Positions 51,579-60,200 are shown, counted from the first letter of the stretch. The stretch: DNA of 64,000 nucleotides from Streptomyces misionensis (GCF_900104815.1 NZ_FNTD01000004.1:4852501-4916500), one strand, 5' to 3'. The notes: generated from the letters alone by a model not told the origin. Program-made: numbers and translations.

Positions 51579-51596
51579 TATATGCCGTGGCATATA
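51579..51596. promoter_or_regulatory. MarR operator, TATATGCC-GT-GGCATATA
   Basis: An 18-bp palindrome with perfect 8-bp arms around GT. It contains the GTG start codon of the MarR gene (51587-51589) and follows TACACT, a likely -10 box. Repressor binding would cover both the transcript start and the first codons. The esterase start is 36 bp away on the other side. Confidence 0.75.
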
Positions 51597-52066
51597 AATC
51601 AAGTGGTGACGGCGCCCCGGCCCTCGCGGGGTTCTTCGACGACCTCGTGCGCTGCGAGACGCGCCTGTACAACGCCCTCAACGACCGCCTCCGCGAGCGG
51701 CACGGCATCGTCACGTCCCAGTACGAGTTCCTGCGCCGGCTCCGCGACCGCCCCGGCGCCCGGGTCGCCGACCTCGCCACCGAGTTCGCGATCGGCATCG
51801 GCGCGACGAGCAAGGGCATCGACCGGCTGGAGAAGCGCGGGTGGGTCGTGCGGCGCCCCAACCCCGCCGACCGCCGGTCGTCGCTGCTGGAGCTGACGGA
51901 GGCGGGGGCGGAGCTGGCCGACGCGGCGGCCGGGACCTTCGGCGAGTGCCTGGCCGAGCTGATGGGCGGCACGTTCGAGGGCGAGCGGCTGGCCGTCGCG
52001 GCCCGGGCGATGGGGGAGCTGCGGGCCGCGCTGGAGCGGGAGCAGGTGGGGGTGCCCACGGGCTGA
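51587..52066 (+). CDS. MarR-family regulator
   Basis: A 159-residue winged-helix regulator: YEFLRRLRDRPGARVADLATEFAIGIGATSKGIDRLEKRGWVVRRPNPADRRSSLLELTEAG is the typical MarR DNA-binding module with wing. GTG at 51587 within its own operator, no ribosome site, so probably leaderless. It likely represses itself and the divergent esterase; the ligand is unknown but MarR proteins commonly sense phenolic or oxidant signals. Confidence 0.9.
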   Translation: MAYKSSGDGAPALAGFFDDLVRCETRLYNALNDRLRERHGIVTSQYEFLRRLRDRPGARVADLATEFAIGIGATSKGIDRLEKRGWVVRRPNPADRRSSLLELTEAGAELADAAAGTFGECLAELMGGTFEGERLAVAARAMGELRAALEREQVGVPTG

Positions 52067-52090
52067 GGGCGCGGCCCCCGCCCCCGCCCC

Positions 52091-52747
52091 CTACGCCTTC
52101 CTGGCCAGCACGAACGCCCGGGGGCGGGTCTCCTCCCCAAACGGCTCCCGGCGCACCGTCGCCACCAGGGCGAGACCCGCCTCGGCCAGCAGGGACGTGA
52201 CCTGTTCGGGGGAGCGCCAGTAGTAGTCCAGGGCGATCCTGTGGGTGAAGCGTTCCGCGAGGTGGAGACGGGGGAGCGATTCGCCGGGCTTCGGGGTCTG
52301 GAAGGCGAGGAGCGCCGGGGCGCCCGGGGCGAGCGCACGGTGGAATCCGGCGAAGACCCCCGGGAGGCGGGCGTCCGGCACGTGGATCGTGGAGTAGAGC
52401 GCGAGGAGGCCGCCCAGGGACCCGGCCGGGACGTCCAGCGACGTCATCGAGCCGGTGCGGAAGCGGAGCCCCGGATGGGCCTCGCGGGCCAGCGCCACCA
52501 TCGCGGGGGAGAGGTCGACGCCGAACGCCGGGACCCCCTGCTCGTGGAGCAGCGCGGTGACGTAGCCGGGTCCGCTGCCCAGATCGGCCACCGGGGCCGT
52601 GCCCCGCGCCAGCTCGGCGAACGCCATGACGACGCTCCGGTCCAGGGGATGGACCAGGCCGGACGGGTAGCGGTCCGCGTAGTCCCTGGCGATCGTGTCG
52701 TAGGAGGTACGGGTCGTCTGCAGAAAGTCCTCGGTCGCTTCGGTCAC
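52091..52747 (-). CDS. Class I SAM-dependent methyltransferase
   Basis: A 218-residue methyltransferase with VADLGSGPGYVTALLHEQGVPAFGVDLSPAMVALAREAHP (SAM motif I and the acidic loop, about residues 50-85), and the LLALYSTIHVPD motif IV region. The acceptor is unknown. It converges with the MarR gene (24 bp gap) and stands alone on its strand. Confidence 0.88.
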   Translation of the reverse strand: MTEATEDFLQTTRTSYDTIARDYADRYPSGLVHPLDRSVVMAFAELARGTAPVADLGSGPGYVTALLHEQGVPAFGVDLSPAMVALAREAHPGLRFRTGSMTSLDVPAGSLGGLLALYSTIHVPDARLPGVFAGFHRALAPGAPALLAFQTPKPGESLPRLHLAERFTHRIALDYYWRSPEQVTSLLAEAGLALVATVRREPFGEETRPRAFVLARKA

Positions 52748-52982
52748 GGCTGGGGACCCTAGTGGGCGCGGGCCGACCGGAGGTCCGGTTCGTGGACATG
52801 GCGAGCGTGACCCCGGCGAGCCGTGGTATCCGTGGAAGGAGGAAAACAGAGGGATTTACCCATCAGAGTCCGCACCCATGCGTCCGGCGGTCAGATTTTC
52901 TTCCCCTATCGGGCTGAACTTTTGTTGATCGAGGGGTAGTTGACCGGCGGGGCGTCCTACCCTTCAGAGGGTGAAGCAATTG

Positions 52983-54221
52983 ATGTCCCTAGAGTCCGAG
53001 GCCGGCCTTTCGGGGGATGTGCTCCCCGGCGTGCTGAGCGAGTCCCTGCACGCCGAACTCGTCGCCTTCCGCCGCGACTTGCACATGCACCCGGAGCTCG
53101 GCAACCAGGAGTTCCGCACCACCGCCGCGATCAAAGAGCGCTTGGAGAAGGCCGGGCTGCGCCCCCGCGTCCTCGCCACCGGAACCGGACTCGTGTGCGA
53201 CATCGGCTTGAAGGAGGGCGAGCGGCCCGCCGTACCGCTGCTCGCGCTGCGCGCCGACATCGACGCGCTGCCGATCCCGGACACGAAGAGTGACTGCCCG
53301 TACCGCTCCACCGTCCCCGACCGGGCGCACGCGTGCGGGCACGACGTGCACACGACCGTGGTGCTGGGCACCGGTCTCGTCCTCGCCGACCTGCACGCCA
53401 AGGGCCTGCTCACCCGGCCCGTACGGCTGATCTTCCAGCCCGCCGAGGAGGTGCTGCCCGGCGGCGCCCTCGCGGCCATCGAGGACGGCGCGCTCAACGG
53501 GGTCGGGCGGATCCTCGCCGTGCACTGCGACCCCCGCGTCGACGCCGGCCGGATCGGGCTGCGGCACGGTCCGATCACCAGCGCCTGCGACCGGCTGGAG
53601 ATCGCCCTTGACGGCCCCGGCGGACACACCGCGCGCCCGCACCTGACCACCGACCTGGTCACCGCCGCCGCCCGGGTCGCGGTCGACGTGCCCGCGCTGA
53701 TCGCCCGCCGCGTGGACACCCGCGTCGGGCTCGCCCTCACCTGGGGCCGGATCGAGTCGGGGCACGCGCCGAACGTCGTACCGCAGCACGCCGAGCTGTC
53801 CGGCACCGTCCGCTGCCTGGACCTGGAGGCGTGGCGGCAGGCCCCCGACATCGTGCACGCGGCCATCGACGAGGTCGCCACCCTGCACCGGGCCAAGTCC
53901 GAGATCAACTACGTGCGCGGGGTGCCCCCCGTCGTCAACGACCGCGACGCCGCCGACCTGCTGCGCCGGGCGATGGCCGCCCGCCGGGGCCGGGACTCCA
54001 TCGAGAGCACCGAGCAGAGCCTGGGCGGCGAGGACTTCTCCTGGTACCTGGAGCACGTGCCCGGCGCCATGGCCCGGCTCGGAGTGCGCCGCCCCGGCGA
54101 GCGCGCCGTGCGCGATCTGCACCAGGGCGACTTCGACGCCGACGAGCACGCCATCACGGTCGGCGTGGAGATGTTCACCGCGGCCGCGTTCCTGGACGAC
54201 AGCGACGGCCGGCAGGCCTGA
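52983..54221 (+). CDS. M20-family amidohydrolase (metallopeptidase)
   Basis: A 412-residue zinc amidohydrolase like IAA-amino acid hydrolases and N-acyl amino acid deacylases. It has RRDLHMHPELGNQEFRTT, LRADIDALPI, RAHACGHDVHTT (metal-ligating Cys/His), PAEEVLPGGALAAIEDGAL (metal-ligating and catalytic Glu) and EQSLGGEDFSWYLEHVPG near the C-terminus. All metal ligands are present. It probably removes acyl groups from amino acids or peptides. ATG at 52983 has AGAGGG 11 bases upstream; GTG at 52971 is also possible. The 235-bp gap before it shows nothing else definite. Confidence 0.88.
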   Translation: MSLESEAGLSGDVLPGVLSESLHAELVAFRRDLHMHPELGNQEFRTTAAIKERLEKAGLRPRVLATGTGLVCDIGLKEGERPAVPLLALRADIDALPIPDTKSDCPYRSTVPDRAHACGHDVHTTVVLGTGLVLADLHAKGLLTRPVRLIFQPAEEVLPGGALAAIEDGALNGVGRILAVHCDPRVDAGRIGLRHGPITSACDRLEIALDGPGGHTARPHLTTDLVTAAARVAVDVPALIARRVDTRVGLALTWGRIESGHAPNVVPQHAELSGTVRCLDLEAWRQAPDIVHAAIDEVATLHRAKSEINYVRGVPPVVNDRDAADLLRRAMAARRGRDSIESTEQSLGGEDFSWYLEHVPGAMARLGVRRPGERAVRDLHQGDFDADEHAITVGVEMFTAAAFLDDSDGRQA

Positions 54222-54225
54222 GACG

Positions 54226-54247
54226 GGCGGCCCCTCCGGGGGCCGCC
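54226..54247 (+). terminator. Terminator of the M20 gene
   Basis: GGCGGCCCC (54226-54234) and GGGGCCGCC (54239-54247) form a perfect 9-bp stem with a TCCG loop, five bases past the stop. Confidence 0.65.
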
Positions 54248-54404
54248 GCATCCGGCCGCCGAAGGGATCCCCCGCCGCGGCGCAACACATCCGCAAGCCA
54301 ATCGTGTGCCGTGCGCAACACCCCCGCCAGACGGCTCGGACTTCGAGTTCAGATGCTGTTTGCCTCGAATCGATAACGGCTTCGAGAGAGGGTTTTTTGC
54401 GACA

Positions 54405-54420
54405 TCTACGCGCGTTACGA
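54405..54420 (+). promoter_or_regulatory. TCTACGCG element upstream of the BMP lipoprotein
   Basis: TCTACGCGCGTTACGA lies about 78 bp before the BMP lipoprotein start, in an AT-rich patch beginning with GGTTTTTTGCGACA. TCTACGCG also occurs upstream of the ATPase gene at 55693. It may be an operator of a nucleoside-responsive LacI-like or GntR-like regulator; unproven. Confidence 0.3.
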
Positions 54421-54497
54421 TGCCGCGAAGCCGTCGCCGCCGGGGTGTTCGGCTCAAGCGCCGACATGGCGCTCAGGTCAGGTGAAGGAGCCTTCCC

Positions 54498-55553
54498 GTG
54501 CGCCGGGTAGCCAAGCTTTCCGCTGCGTGTCTCACCACCGCAGCCCTCGCCCTTGCCGCCACTGCCTGTGGCAAGACGTCCTCCGACGACGCCAGTTCCT
54601 CCCCTTCGGGCGGTGGCAAGGGCGGCGTCAAGATCGGTCTCGCCTACGACGTCGGCGGCCGTGGCGACCGGTCCTTCAACGACTCCGCCGCGCGCGGTGC
54701 CGACAAGGCCGAGAAGCAGTTCGGCGGTTCCATCAAGGAGCTGACGGCCAAGACCTCGGACACCGAGGCCGACCGCGAGCAGCGCCTCCAGGACCTGGCG
54801 GACGCCGGCTACAACCCGATCGTCGCCGTGGGTTACGCCTACGCCCCGTCGGTGCAGAAGATCGCCGCGAAGTACCCCAAGACCAGCTTCGGCATCGTCG
54901 ACTCGGTCGTGGACGGCAAGAACGTCAACAGCATCACCTTCACCGAGGAGCAGGGCTCCTACCTGGCCGGTGTCGCCGCCGCGCTGAAGACCAAGAAGAG
55001 CCACATCGGCTTCATCGGCGGTGTCGACAACCCGCTGATCAAGAAGTTCGAGGCCGGTTACGTGCAGGGTGTGCACGACACCAACCCCAAGGTGAAGGTC
55101 GACGTCCAGTACCTGTCCCACGGCCAGGACACCTCCGGCTTCTCCAGCCCCGACAAGGGCCAGCAGGCCGCGCAGGGCATGCTCGACAGCGGCGCGGACG
55201 TCATCTACACGGCGGCCGGCTCCTCCGGCACCGGCGCCATCGAGGCCGTCAACGGCGTCAAGGGCGCCTGGGCGATCGGCGTGGACTCCGACCAGTACAG
55301 CGTCCCGGGCATGGAGAAGTACAAGAACTCCATCCTGACCTCGGTGGTCAAGAACGTCGACGTCGGCGTCTTCGACTTCATCCAGTCCGTCAAGGACGGC
55401 AAGCCGCTCGCCGGCAACAACGTCTACTCGCTGGCCAAGGGCGGTGTCTCCCTGTCCACCAGCGGTGGCTTCATCAAGGACATCCAGCCCAAGCTGGACG
55501 CCGCCAAGCAGCAGATCGTCGACGGCAAGATCAAGGTCAAGACCACCCCTTGA
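54498..55553 (+). CDS. BMP-family nucleoside-binding lipoprotein
   Basis: A 351-residue lipoprotein of the BMP/Med family. Signal ends at lipobox ALAATAC with Cys24. KIGLAYDVGGRGDRSFNDSAARGADKAEKQFG, GYAYAPSVQKIAAKYPKTSFGIVDS and SGADVIYTAAGSSGTGAIEAV are the family's purine/pyrimidine nucleoside-binding motifs. It delivers nucleosides to the ATPase/permease complex encoded downstream. GAAGGAGCCTTCCC precedes the GTG. It is separated from the ATPase by 230 bp with two tandem hairpins, so it is likely transcribed at a higher level. Confidence 0.92.
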   Translation: MRRVAKLSAACLTTAALALAATACGKTSSDDASSSPSGGGKGGVKIGLAYDVGGRGDRSFNDSAARGADKAEKQFGGSIKELTAKTSDTEADREQRLQDLADAGYNPIVAVGYAYAPSVQKIAAKYPKTSFGIVDSVVDGKNVNSITFTEEQGSYLAGVAAALKTKKSHIGFIGGVDNPLIKKFEAGYVQGVHDTNPKVKVDVQYLSHGQDTSGFSSPDKGQQAAQGMLDSGADVIYTAAGSSGTGAIEAVNGVKGAWAIGVDSDQYSVPGMEKYKNSILTSVVKNVDVGVFDFIQSVKDGKPLAGNNVYSLAKGGVSLSTSGGFIKDIQPKLDAAKQQIVDGKIKVKTTP

Positions 55554-55574
55554 GCTGACCCGACCGACCTGTAG

Positions 55575-55633
55575 GGGTCCGGCCGTCCACCGGACCCGTC
55601 GGCCCACAAGGGTCCGGTCCGTCCACCGGACCC
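55575..55633 (+). terminator. Two tandem near-identical hairpins after the BMP gene
   Basis: GGGTCCGG...CCGGACCC occurs twice, at 55575-55597 and 55610-55633, with 8-bp stems and 7-8-nt loops differing by one base. This is a direct repeat of a hairpin. It may terminate most transcripts or protect the 3' end of the binding-protein message, giving excess binding protein over transporter. Confidence 0.6.
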
Positions 55634-55693
55634 CGGCTCGGCGCGGGTGAGTCGTTCGCGGCCCCTTCGCCGAGCCATAACAATGTGTCAACT

Positions 55694-55705
55694 CTACGCG
55701 TGTAG
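55694..55705 (+). promoter_or_regulatory. CTACGCGTGTAG palindrome upstream of the ATPase
   Basis: Imperfect 12-bp palindrome, CTAC arms around GCGT, 79 bp before the ATC start. Its TCTACGCG part also occurs upstream of the BMP gene. Position after ACAATGTGTCAA suggests it lies in the promoter of the ATPase-permease-deaminase operon. Confidence 0.35.
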
Positions 55706-55783
55706 CTAGGAGTTGCCGCGCTAGCGTCGCCGACGCCTGCCCTCCCTCCCCAACGCAGCCCCTTTCCCCGAGGAGAGTGCGCC

Positions 55784-57343
55784 ATCAACGCGTCCAGCCC
55801 TCCCGCTGCCGTCGAACTGCGCGGCATCACCAAGCGTTTCCCCGGCGTCGTCGCCAACCGCGACATCGACATCACCGTGTCCAAGGGCACCGTCCACGCC
55901 CTGTGCGGTGAGAACGGCGCCGGCAAGTCCACCCTGATGAAGATCCTCTACGGCATGCAGCAGCCGGACGAGGGCACCATCACCATCGACGGCGAACAGG
56001 CCGTCCTGCACAACCCGGCCGACGCCATCGCCCGCGGCATCGGCATGGTGCACCAGCACTTCATGCTCGCCGACAACCTCACCGTGCTGGAGAACGTCGT
56101 CCTCGGCGCGGAGAAGCTGCACGGCATCGGTGGCAAGGCCCGCGCGCGGATCAAGGAGATCTCGGACGCGTACGGCCTGAACGTGCGCCCCGACGTCCTC
56201 GTCGAGGAGCTGGGCGTCGCCGACCGCCAGCGCGTGGAGATCCTCAAGGTCCTCTACCGCGGCGCCCGGACGCTCATCCTGGACGAGCCCACCGCCGTCC
56301 TCGTGCCGCAGGAGGTCGACGCGCTCTTCGACAACCTGCGCGAACTCAAGGCCGAGGGCCTCACCGTCATCTTCATCTCGCACAAGCTGGGCGAGGTCCT
56401 CTCCGTCGCCGACGAGATCACCGTCATCCGGCGCGGCACCACCGTCGGCACCGCCGAGCCGGCCTCCACCACCCCCCGGCAGCTCGCCGAGATGATGGTC
56501 GGCAGCGAACTGCCCACCCCGGAGACCGAGGAGTCCACGGTCACCGACATCCCGATGCTCACGGTCGACGGCCTGCACCTCGGCCAGACCGACCTGGACG
56601 GCATCGAGCGCGTCATCCTCGACCGGATCTCCTTCACCATCCACAAGGGCGAGGTCCTCGGCATCGCCGGTGTGGAGGGCAACGGCCAGTCCGAACTGGT
56701 CGAGGCGATCATGGGCATGCGCCACCCGGACGCCGGGACCATCACCCTCGACGGCACCGACATCTCGCAGAGCGCCACCCGCGACCGCCGCGAGGCCGGC
56801 ATCGGCTACATCCCCGAGGACCGCCACCGCCACGGCCTGCTCCTCGAAGCCCCGCTGTGGGAGAACCGCATCCTCGGCCACGTCACCGAGAAGCCCAACT
56901 CCCGCGGCGCGCTGCTCGACACCAAGGGCGCCCGCGCCGACACCGAGCGGATCGTGCGGTCGTACGACGTCCGCACCCCCGGCATCGACGTCACCGCCGC
57001 CTCGCTGTCCGGCGGCAACCAGCAGAAGCTGATCGTCGGCCGCGAGATGAGCCACAACCCCAAGCTGCTCATCGCCGCCCACCCCACCCGCGGTGTGGAC
57101 GTCGGCGCGCAGGCGGCCATCTGGGACCACATCCGCGAGGCCCGCCGCGAGGGCCTGGCCGTGCTGCTGATCTCCGCCGACCTGGACGAACTGATCGGCC
57201 TGTCCGACACCCTGCGGGTGATGTACCGCGGCCGCCTGGTCGCCGACGCCGACCCCGCCACCATCACCCCCGAGGAGCTGGGCTCCGCCATGACGGGTGC
57301 GGTCACCGGCCACCTGGAGCACGCGGAGGACGACGCGCGATGA
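55784..57343 (+). CDS. Nucleoside ABC transporter ATP-binding protein with apparent ATC start
   Basis: A 519-residue dual-ABC protein like RbsA/NupA. Domain 1 has GENGAGKST (Walker A, about residue 41), ELGVADRQRVEILKVLYRGARTLILDEPTAVLVPQE (signature/Walker B). Domain 2 has the degenerate GVEGNGQSE Walker A and LSGGNQQKLIVGREMSHNPKLLI. Reading in frame, the homologous N-terminus (AVELRGITKRFPGVVANRDIDI) lies upstream of the first GTG (55877), yet no ATG, GTG or TTG is available. The only start with good ribosome spacing is ATC at 55784 (AGGAGAG, six bases, then ATC). A start at GTG 55877 would remove the first beta-strand and the adenine stack. Confidence 0.85.
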   Translation: MNASSPPAAVELRGITKRFPGVVANRDIDITVSKGTVHALCGENGAGKSTLMKILYGMQQPDEGTITIDGEQAVLHNPADAIARGIGMVHQHFMLADNLTVLENVVLGAEKLHGIGGKARARIKEISDAYGLNVRPDVLVEELGVADRQRVEILKVLYRGARTLILDEPTAVLVPQEVDALFDNLRELKAEGLTVIFISHKLGEVLSVADEITVIRRGTTVGTAEPASTTPRQLAEMMVGSELPTPETEESTVTDIPMLTVDGLHLGQTDLDGIERVILDRISFTIHKGEVLGIAGVEGNGQSELVEAIMGMRHPDAGTITLDGTDISQSATRDRREAGIGYIPEDRHRHGLLLEAPLWENRILGHVTEKPNSRGALLDTKGARADTERIVRSYDVRTPGIDVTAASLSGGNQQKLIVGREMSHNPKLLIAAHPTRGVDVGAQAAIWDHIREARREGLAVLLISADLDELIGLSDTLRVMYRGRLVADADPATITPEELGSAMTGAVTGHLEHAEDDAR

Positions 57344-58470
57344 ACAAGCTGACCTCACGGATCGACAAGGAGCGGCTGGTCCTCGGGATCGCGGCACCGC
57401 TGCTCGCGATCGTCGCCGCGCTCGTCATCACCGCCCTGGTGATCCTCGCGACCGGCAAGAACCCCGGCCCCGCCTTCAGCGACATGCTGACCTACGGCTT
57501 CGCCAGCGACAGCCAGGTCTACATCCTCAACAAGGCGACCACCTACTACCTCGCGGGTGTCTCGGTGGCCATCGGCTTCCGGATGAACCTGTTCAACATC
57601 GGTGTCGACGGCCAGTACCGGCTCGCCGCGTTCTTCGCCGCCGTGCTCGGCGGAGCGCTGACCCTGCCCGGCTGGCTCTCCGTGCTGCTCATCCTGATCT
57701 GCGCCATGGGAACCGGCGCGGTGTGGGCGGCCATCGCCGGTGTCCTCAAGGTGACCCGGGGCGTCAGCGAGGTCATCTCGACCATCATGCTGAACTCGAT
57801 CGCCACCGCGGTCATCGCCTACCTGCTCCAGCCCGGGAAGCTCGCCCAGCTCCAGCAGGGCGGCACCGTCGTCGCCACCAAGCCGCTGCCGTCGTCGTCG
57901 CACTTCTTCAACATCGACACCGGCCCGGCCGGCGAGCTGTGGGGCTTCATCGTGATCGCCGCCCTCGTCGGCATCGCGTACTGGTTCGTCCTCGGCCGCA
58001 CCCGGTTCGGCTACGACCTGCGCACCGTCGGCCAGTCCGAGAGCGCGGCCGCGGCGAGCGGTGTGTCGGTGAAGAAGATGGTCGCCACCAGCATGATCAT
58101 CTCGGGTGCGGTGGCCGGTCTGATCGGCATGCCGACCCTGCTCAACGACAGCTACCAGTTCAGCAGCGACTTCCCGACCGGCATCGGCTTCACCGGCATC
58201 GCCATCGCGCTGCTCGGCCGCAACAACCCGATCGGCATCGCGCTCGGCGCCCTGCTGTGGGGCTTCCTGGAGCGCACCACCAACCACCTGGAGTTCCAGG
58301 GCTACGACAAGGAGATCCTCGGCGTGATCCAGGGCGTCATCGTCCTGTGCGTCGTGATCGCCTACGAGGTCGTACGCCGGTACGGCCTCAAGCGCCAGCA
58401 GCAGCGGGTCGGCGCGGAACTCGCCGCCCAGGTCGCCGCCGCCCCGATGAAGAAGCAGGAGGTGGCGTGA
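57340..58470 (+). CDS. Nucleoside ABC transporter permease 1
   Basis: A 376-residue permease with about nine to ten helices and family motifs GFRMNLFNIGVDGQYRLAAFFA, VWAAIAGVLKVTRGVSEVISTIMLN and AGLIGMPTLLNDSYQFSSDFPTGIGFTGIAIALLGRNNPIGI. It matches the NupP/RbsC-like BMP permease type. ATG shares ATGA with the ATPase stop. It pairs with the next protein to form the channel. Confidence 0.93.
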   Translation: MNKLTSRIDKERLVLGIAAPLLAIVAALVITALVILATGKNPGPAFSDMLTYGFASDSQVYILNKATTYYLAGVSVAIGFRMNLFNIGVDGQYRLAAFFAAVLGGALTLPGWLSVLLILICAMGTGAVWAAIAGVLKVTRGVSEVISTIMLNSIATAVIAYLLQPGKLAQLQQGGTVVATKPLPSSSHFFNIDTGPAGELWGFIVIAALVGIAYWFVLGRTRFGYDLRTVGQSESAAAASGVSVKKMVATSMIISGAVAGLIGMPTLLNDSYQFSSDFPTGIGFTGIAIALLGRNNPIGIALGALLWGFLERTTNHLEFQGYDKEILGVIQGVIVLCVVIAYEVVRRYGLKRQQQRVGAELAAQVAAAPMKKQEVA

Positions 58471-59759
58471 TGACTGCCACGATGACCGACGCGCCGCCGC
58501 CCGCGGCGCCCAAGGCCGCGGACGCCGCGCCGCGCAGCTCGGGCCGCTCGCTCGGCCAGATCCTGGTGCTCGTCGCGGGCGCGCTGCTGCTCCTGGCCGC
58601 GGTCCGGGTGATCACCGGCTCGCAGGACCTCGACTCCGCGGGCCAGGTCGGCGCCGCCCTCGGGCTCGCCGTGCCGATCGGCCTCGCCGGTCTCGCCGGC
58701 CTGTGGTCGGAGCGGGCCGGCGTGGTCAACATCGGCCTCGAAGGCATGATGATCCTCGGCACCTTCGGCGCCGGCTGGGCCGGCTGGCAGTCCAGCCCCT
58801 GGCTCGGCCTGCTGTGCGGCATCGGCTTCGGCGTCCTCGGCGGCCTGGTGCACGCGGTCGCCACCATCACCTTCGGCGTCGACCACATCGTCTCCGGTGT
58901 CGCGCTCAACCTGCTCGCGCTCGGCGCCACCCAGTACCTCGCCAAGCTCTGCTTCACCGACGGCGCGGCGGCCAACGCGGGCGGCAACCCGAAGCAGTCC
59001 CCGCCCGTGGACGCCCTGCCCGACGTCACCGTCCCCGGCCTGTCCGACGGCCTCCAGTCGATCGAGGGCCACCACTGGTTCCTGGTCTCCGACCTCGCCG
59101 GCATCCTCGGCGGCGTGGTCACCCACCTGTCCGTGGTGACCATCCTCGCCGTGGTGCTGTTCGTGGGCAGCTGGTGGCTGCTGTGGCGCACCCCGTTCGG
59201 GCTGCGGCTGCGCTCCTGCGGTGAGAACCCGGTCGCCGCGGAGTCCCTCGGCGTCAACGTGTACAGCTACAAGTACGCGGCCGTCGCCGTCTCCGGCGGC
59301 CTCGCCGGCCTCGGCGGCGCCTTCCTCGCGCTGGTCACCTCGCACACCTACCTGGAGGGCCAGACCGGCGGCCGCGGCTACATCGGTCTCGCCGCGATGA
59401 TCTTCGGCAACTGGCGGCCGGGCGGCCTGGCCATGGGCGCGGGCCTGTTCGGCTACTCCGACGCCCTCCAGCTGCGCAACGGCGGCACGACCGTGCACGC
59501 GCTGCTGCTCCTGCTGGTCGTGCTGCTCGTGGCCCTCGCCGGGTGGAAGCTGTACCGCAAGGTGATGTGGCAGGGCGTGATCAGCCTGGTCGTGGCCGCG
59601 GCCGTGCTGGTCTGGTACCTGTTCACCGACGAGGTGCCGAGCGACTTCGTGGGTGCCACGCCGTACGTCGTCACGCTGCTGGTGCTGTCGCTGTCCGCGC
59701 AGCGCCTGCGGATGCCGAAGGCGGACGGCATGCGGTACCGGAAGGGTCAGGGCAAGTGA
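58470..59759 (+). CDS. Nucleoside ABC transporter permease 2
   Basis: A 429-residue permease of the NupQ-like type: LAVPIGLAGLAGLWSERAGVVNIGLEGMMILGTFG, GLVHAVATITFGVDHIVSGVALNLLALGATQYLA and GRGYIGLAAMIFGNWRPGGLAMGAGLFGYSDALQLR. A Pro/Ala-rich cytoplasmic N-terminus and an extra C-terminal helix make it longer than most. The ATG overlaps the previous TGA by one base; the stop is coupled to cytidine deaminase. Confidence 0.93.
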   Translation: MTATMTDAPPPAAPKAADAAPRSSGRSLGQILVLVAGALLLLAAVRVITGSQDLDSAGQVGAALGLAVPIGLAGLAGLWSERAGVVNIGLEGMMILGTFGAGWAGWQSSPWLGLLCGIGFGVLGGLVHAVATITFGVDHIVSGVALNLLALGATQYLAKLCFTDGAAANAGGNPKQSPPVDALPDVTVPGLSDGLQSIEGHHWFLVSDLAGILGGVVTHLSVVTILAVVLFVGSWWLLWRTPFGLRLRSCGENPVAAESLGVNVYSYKYAAVAVSGGLAGLGGAFLALVTSHTYLEGQTGGRGYIGLAAMIFGNWRPGGLAMGAGLFGYSDALQLRNGGTTVHALLLLLVVLLVALAGWKLYRKVMWQGVISLVVAAAVLVWYLFTDEVPSDFVGATPYVVTLLVLSLSAQRLRMPKADGMRYRKGQGK

Positions 59760-60160
59760 GCCGGGAAGACGGCGGGTTCGACTGGGAGGCGCTGCGCGCC
59801 GCGGCCCGGGAGGCGATGGTGCACGCCTACGCCCCCTATTCGGGCTACCCCGTCGGGGTGGCGGCCCTGGTCGACGACGGCCGCACCGTCACCGGCTGCA
59901 ACGTCGAGAACGCCTCCTACGGCCTCGGCCTGTGCGCCGAGTGCGGCCTGGTCTCCGAGCTGCAGCGCACGGGCGGCGGCCGCCTCACCCACTTCACCTG
60001 CGTGAACGGTGAGGGCGAGCTGCTCGTCCCGTGCGGCCGCTGCCGCCAGCTGCTGTACGAGTTCGGCGGCCCGGAGCTGCTCCTGGACACCCCCGAGGGC
60101 GTCCTGCCGCTGTCCGGGATGCTCCCGCAGGCCTTCGGCCCGGACCATCTCACCAAGTAA
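59756..60160 (+). CDS. cdd: Cytidine deaminase
   Basis: A 134-residue zinc enzyme converting cytidine or deoxycytidine to uridine forms. CAECGL (with HxE-type CAE, the catalytic Glu) and PCGRCRQ provide the three zinc cysteines, and NVENASYGLGLC precedes them. Typical tetrameric-CDA size. GTG shares GTGA with the permease stop. It starts catabolism of imported pyrimidine nucleosides. Confidence 0.95.
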   Translation: MSREDGGFDWEALRAAAREAMVHAYAPYSGYPVGVAALVDDGRTVTGCNVENASYGLGLCAECGLVSELQRTGGGRLTHFTCVNGEGELLVPCGRCRQLLYEFGGPELLLDTPEGVLPLSGMLPQAFGPDHLTK

Positions 60161-60165
60161 TTCCC

Positions 60166-60200
60166 GTACGGCCCCCCTGACCACCTCAGGGGGGCCGTAC
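60166..60200 (+). terminator. Perfect 15-bp hairpin between cdd and deoA
   Basis: GTACGGCCCCCCTGA (60166-60180) and TCAGGGGGGCCGTAC (60186-60200) pair perfectly around CCACC. It lies in the 73-bp gap between two genes of the same salvage pathway, so partial termination or RNA processing is more likely than full termination. Confidence 0.7.

Noticed and set aside
52989..55691. 900-residue minus-strand open frame opposite the M20 and BMP genes
   Set aside because: Composition is typical of an antisense frame, with no domain, while the opposite strand holds two complete recognised genes.
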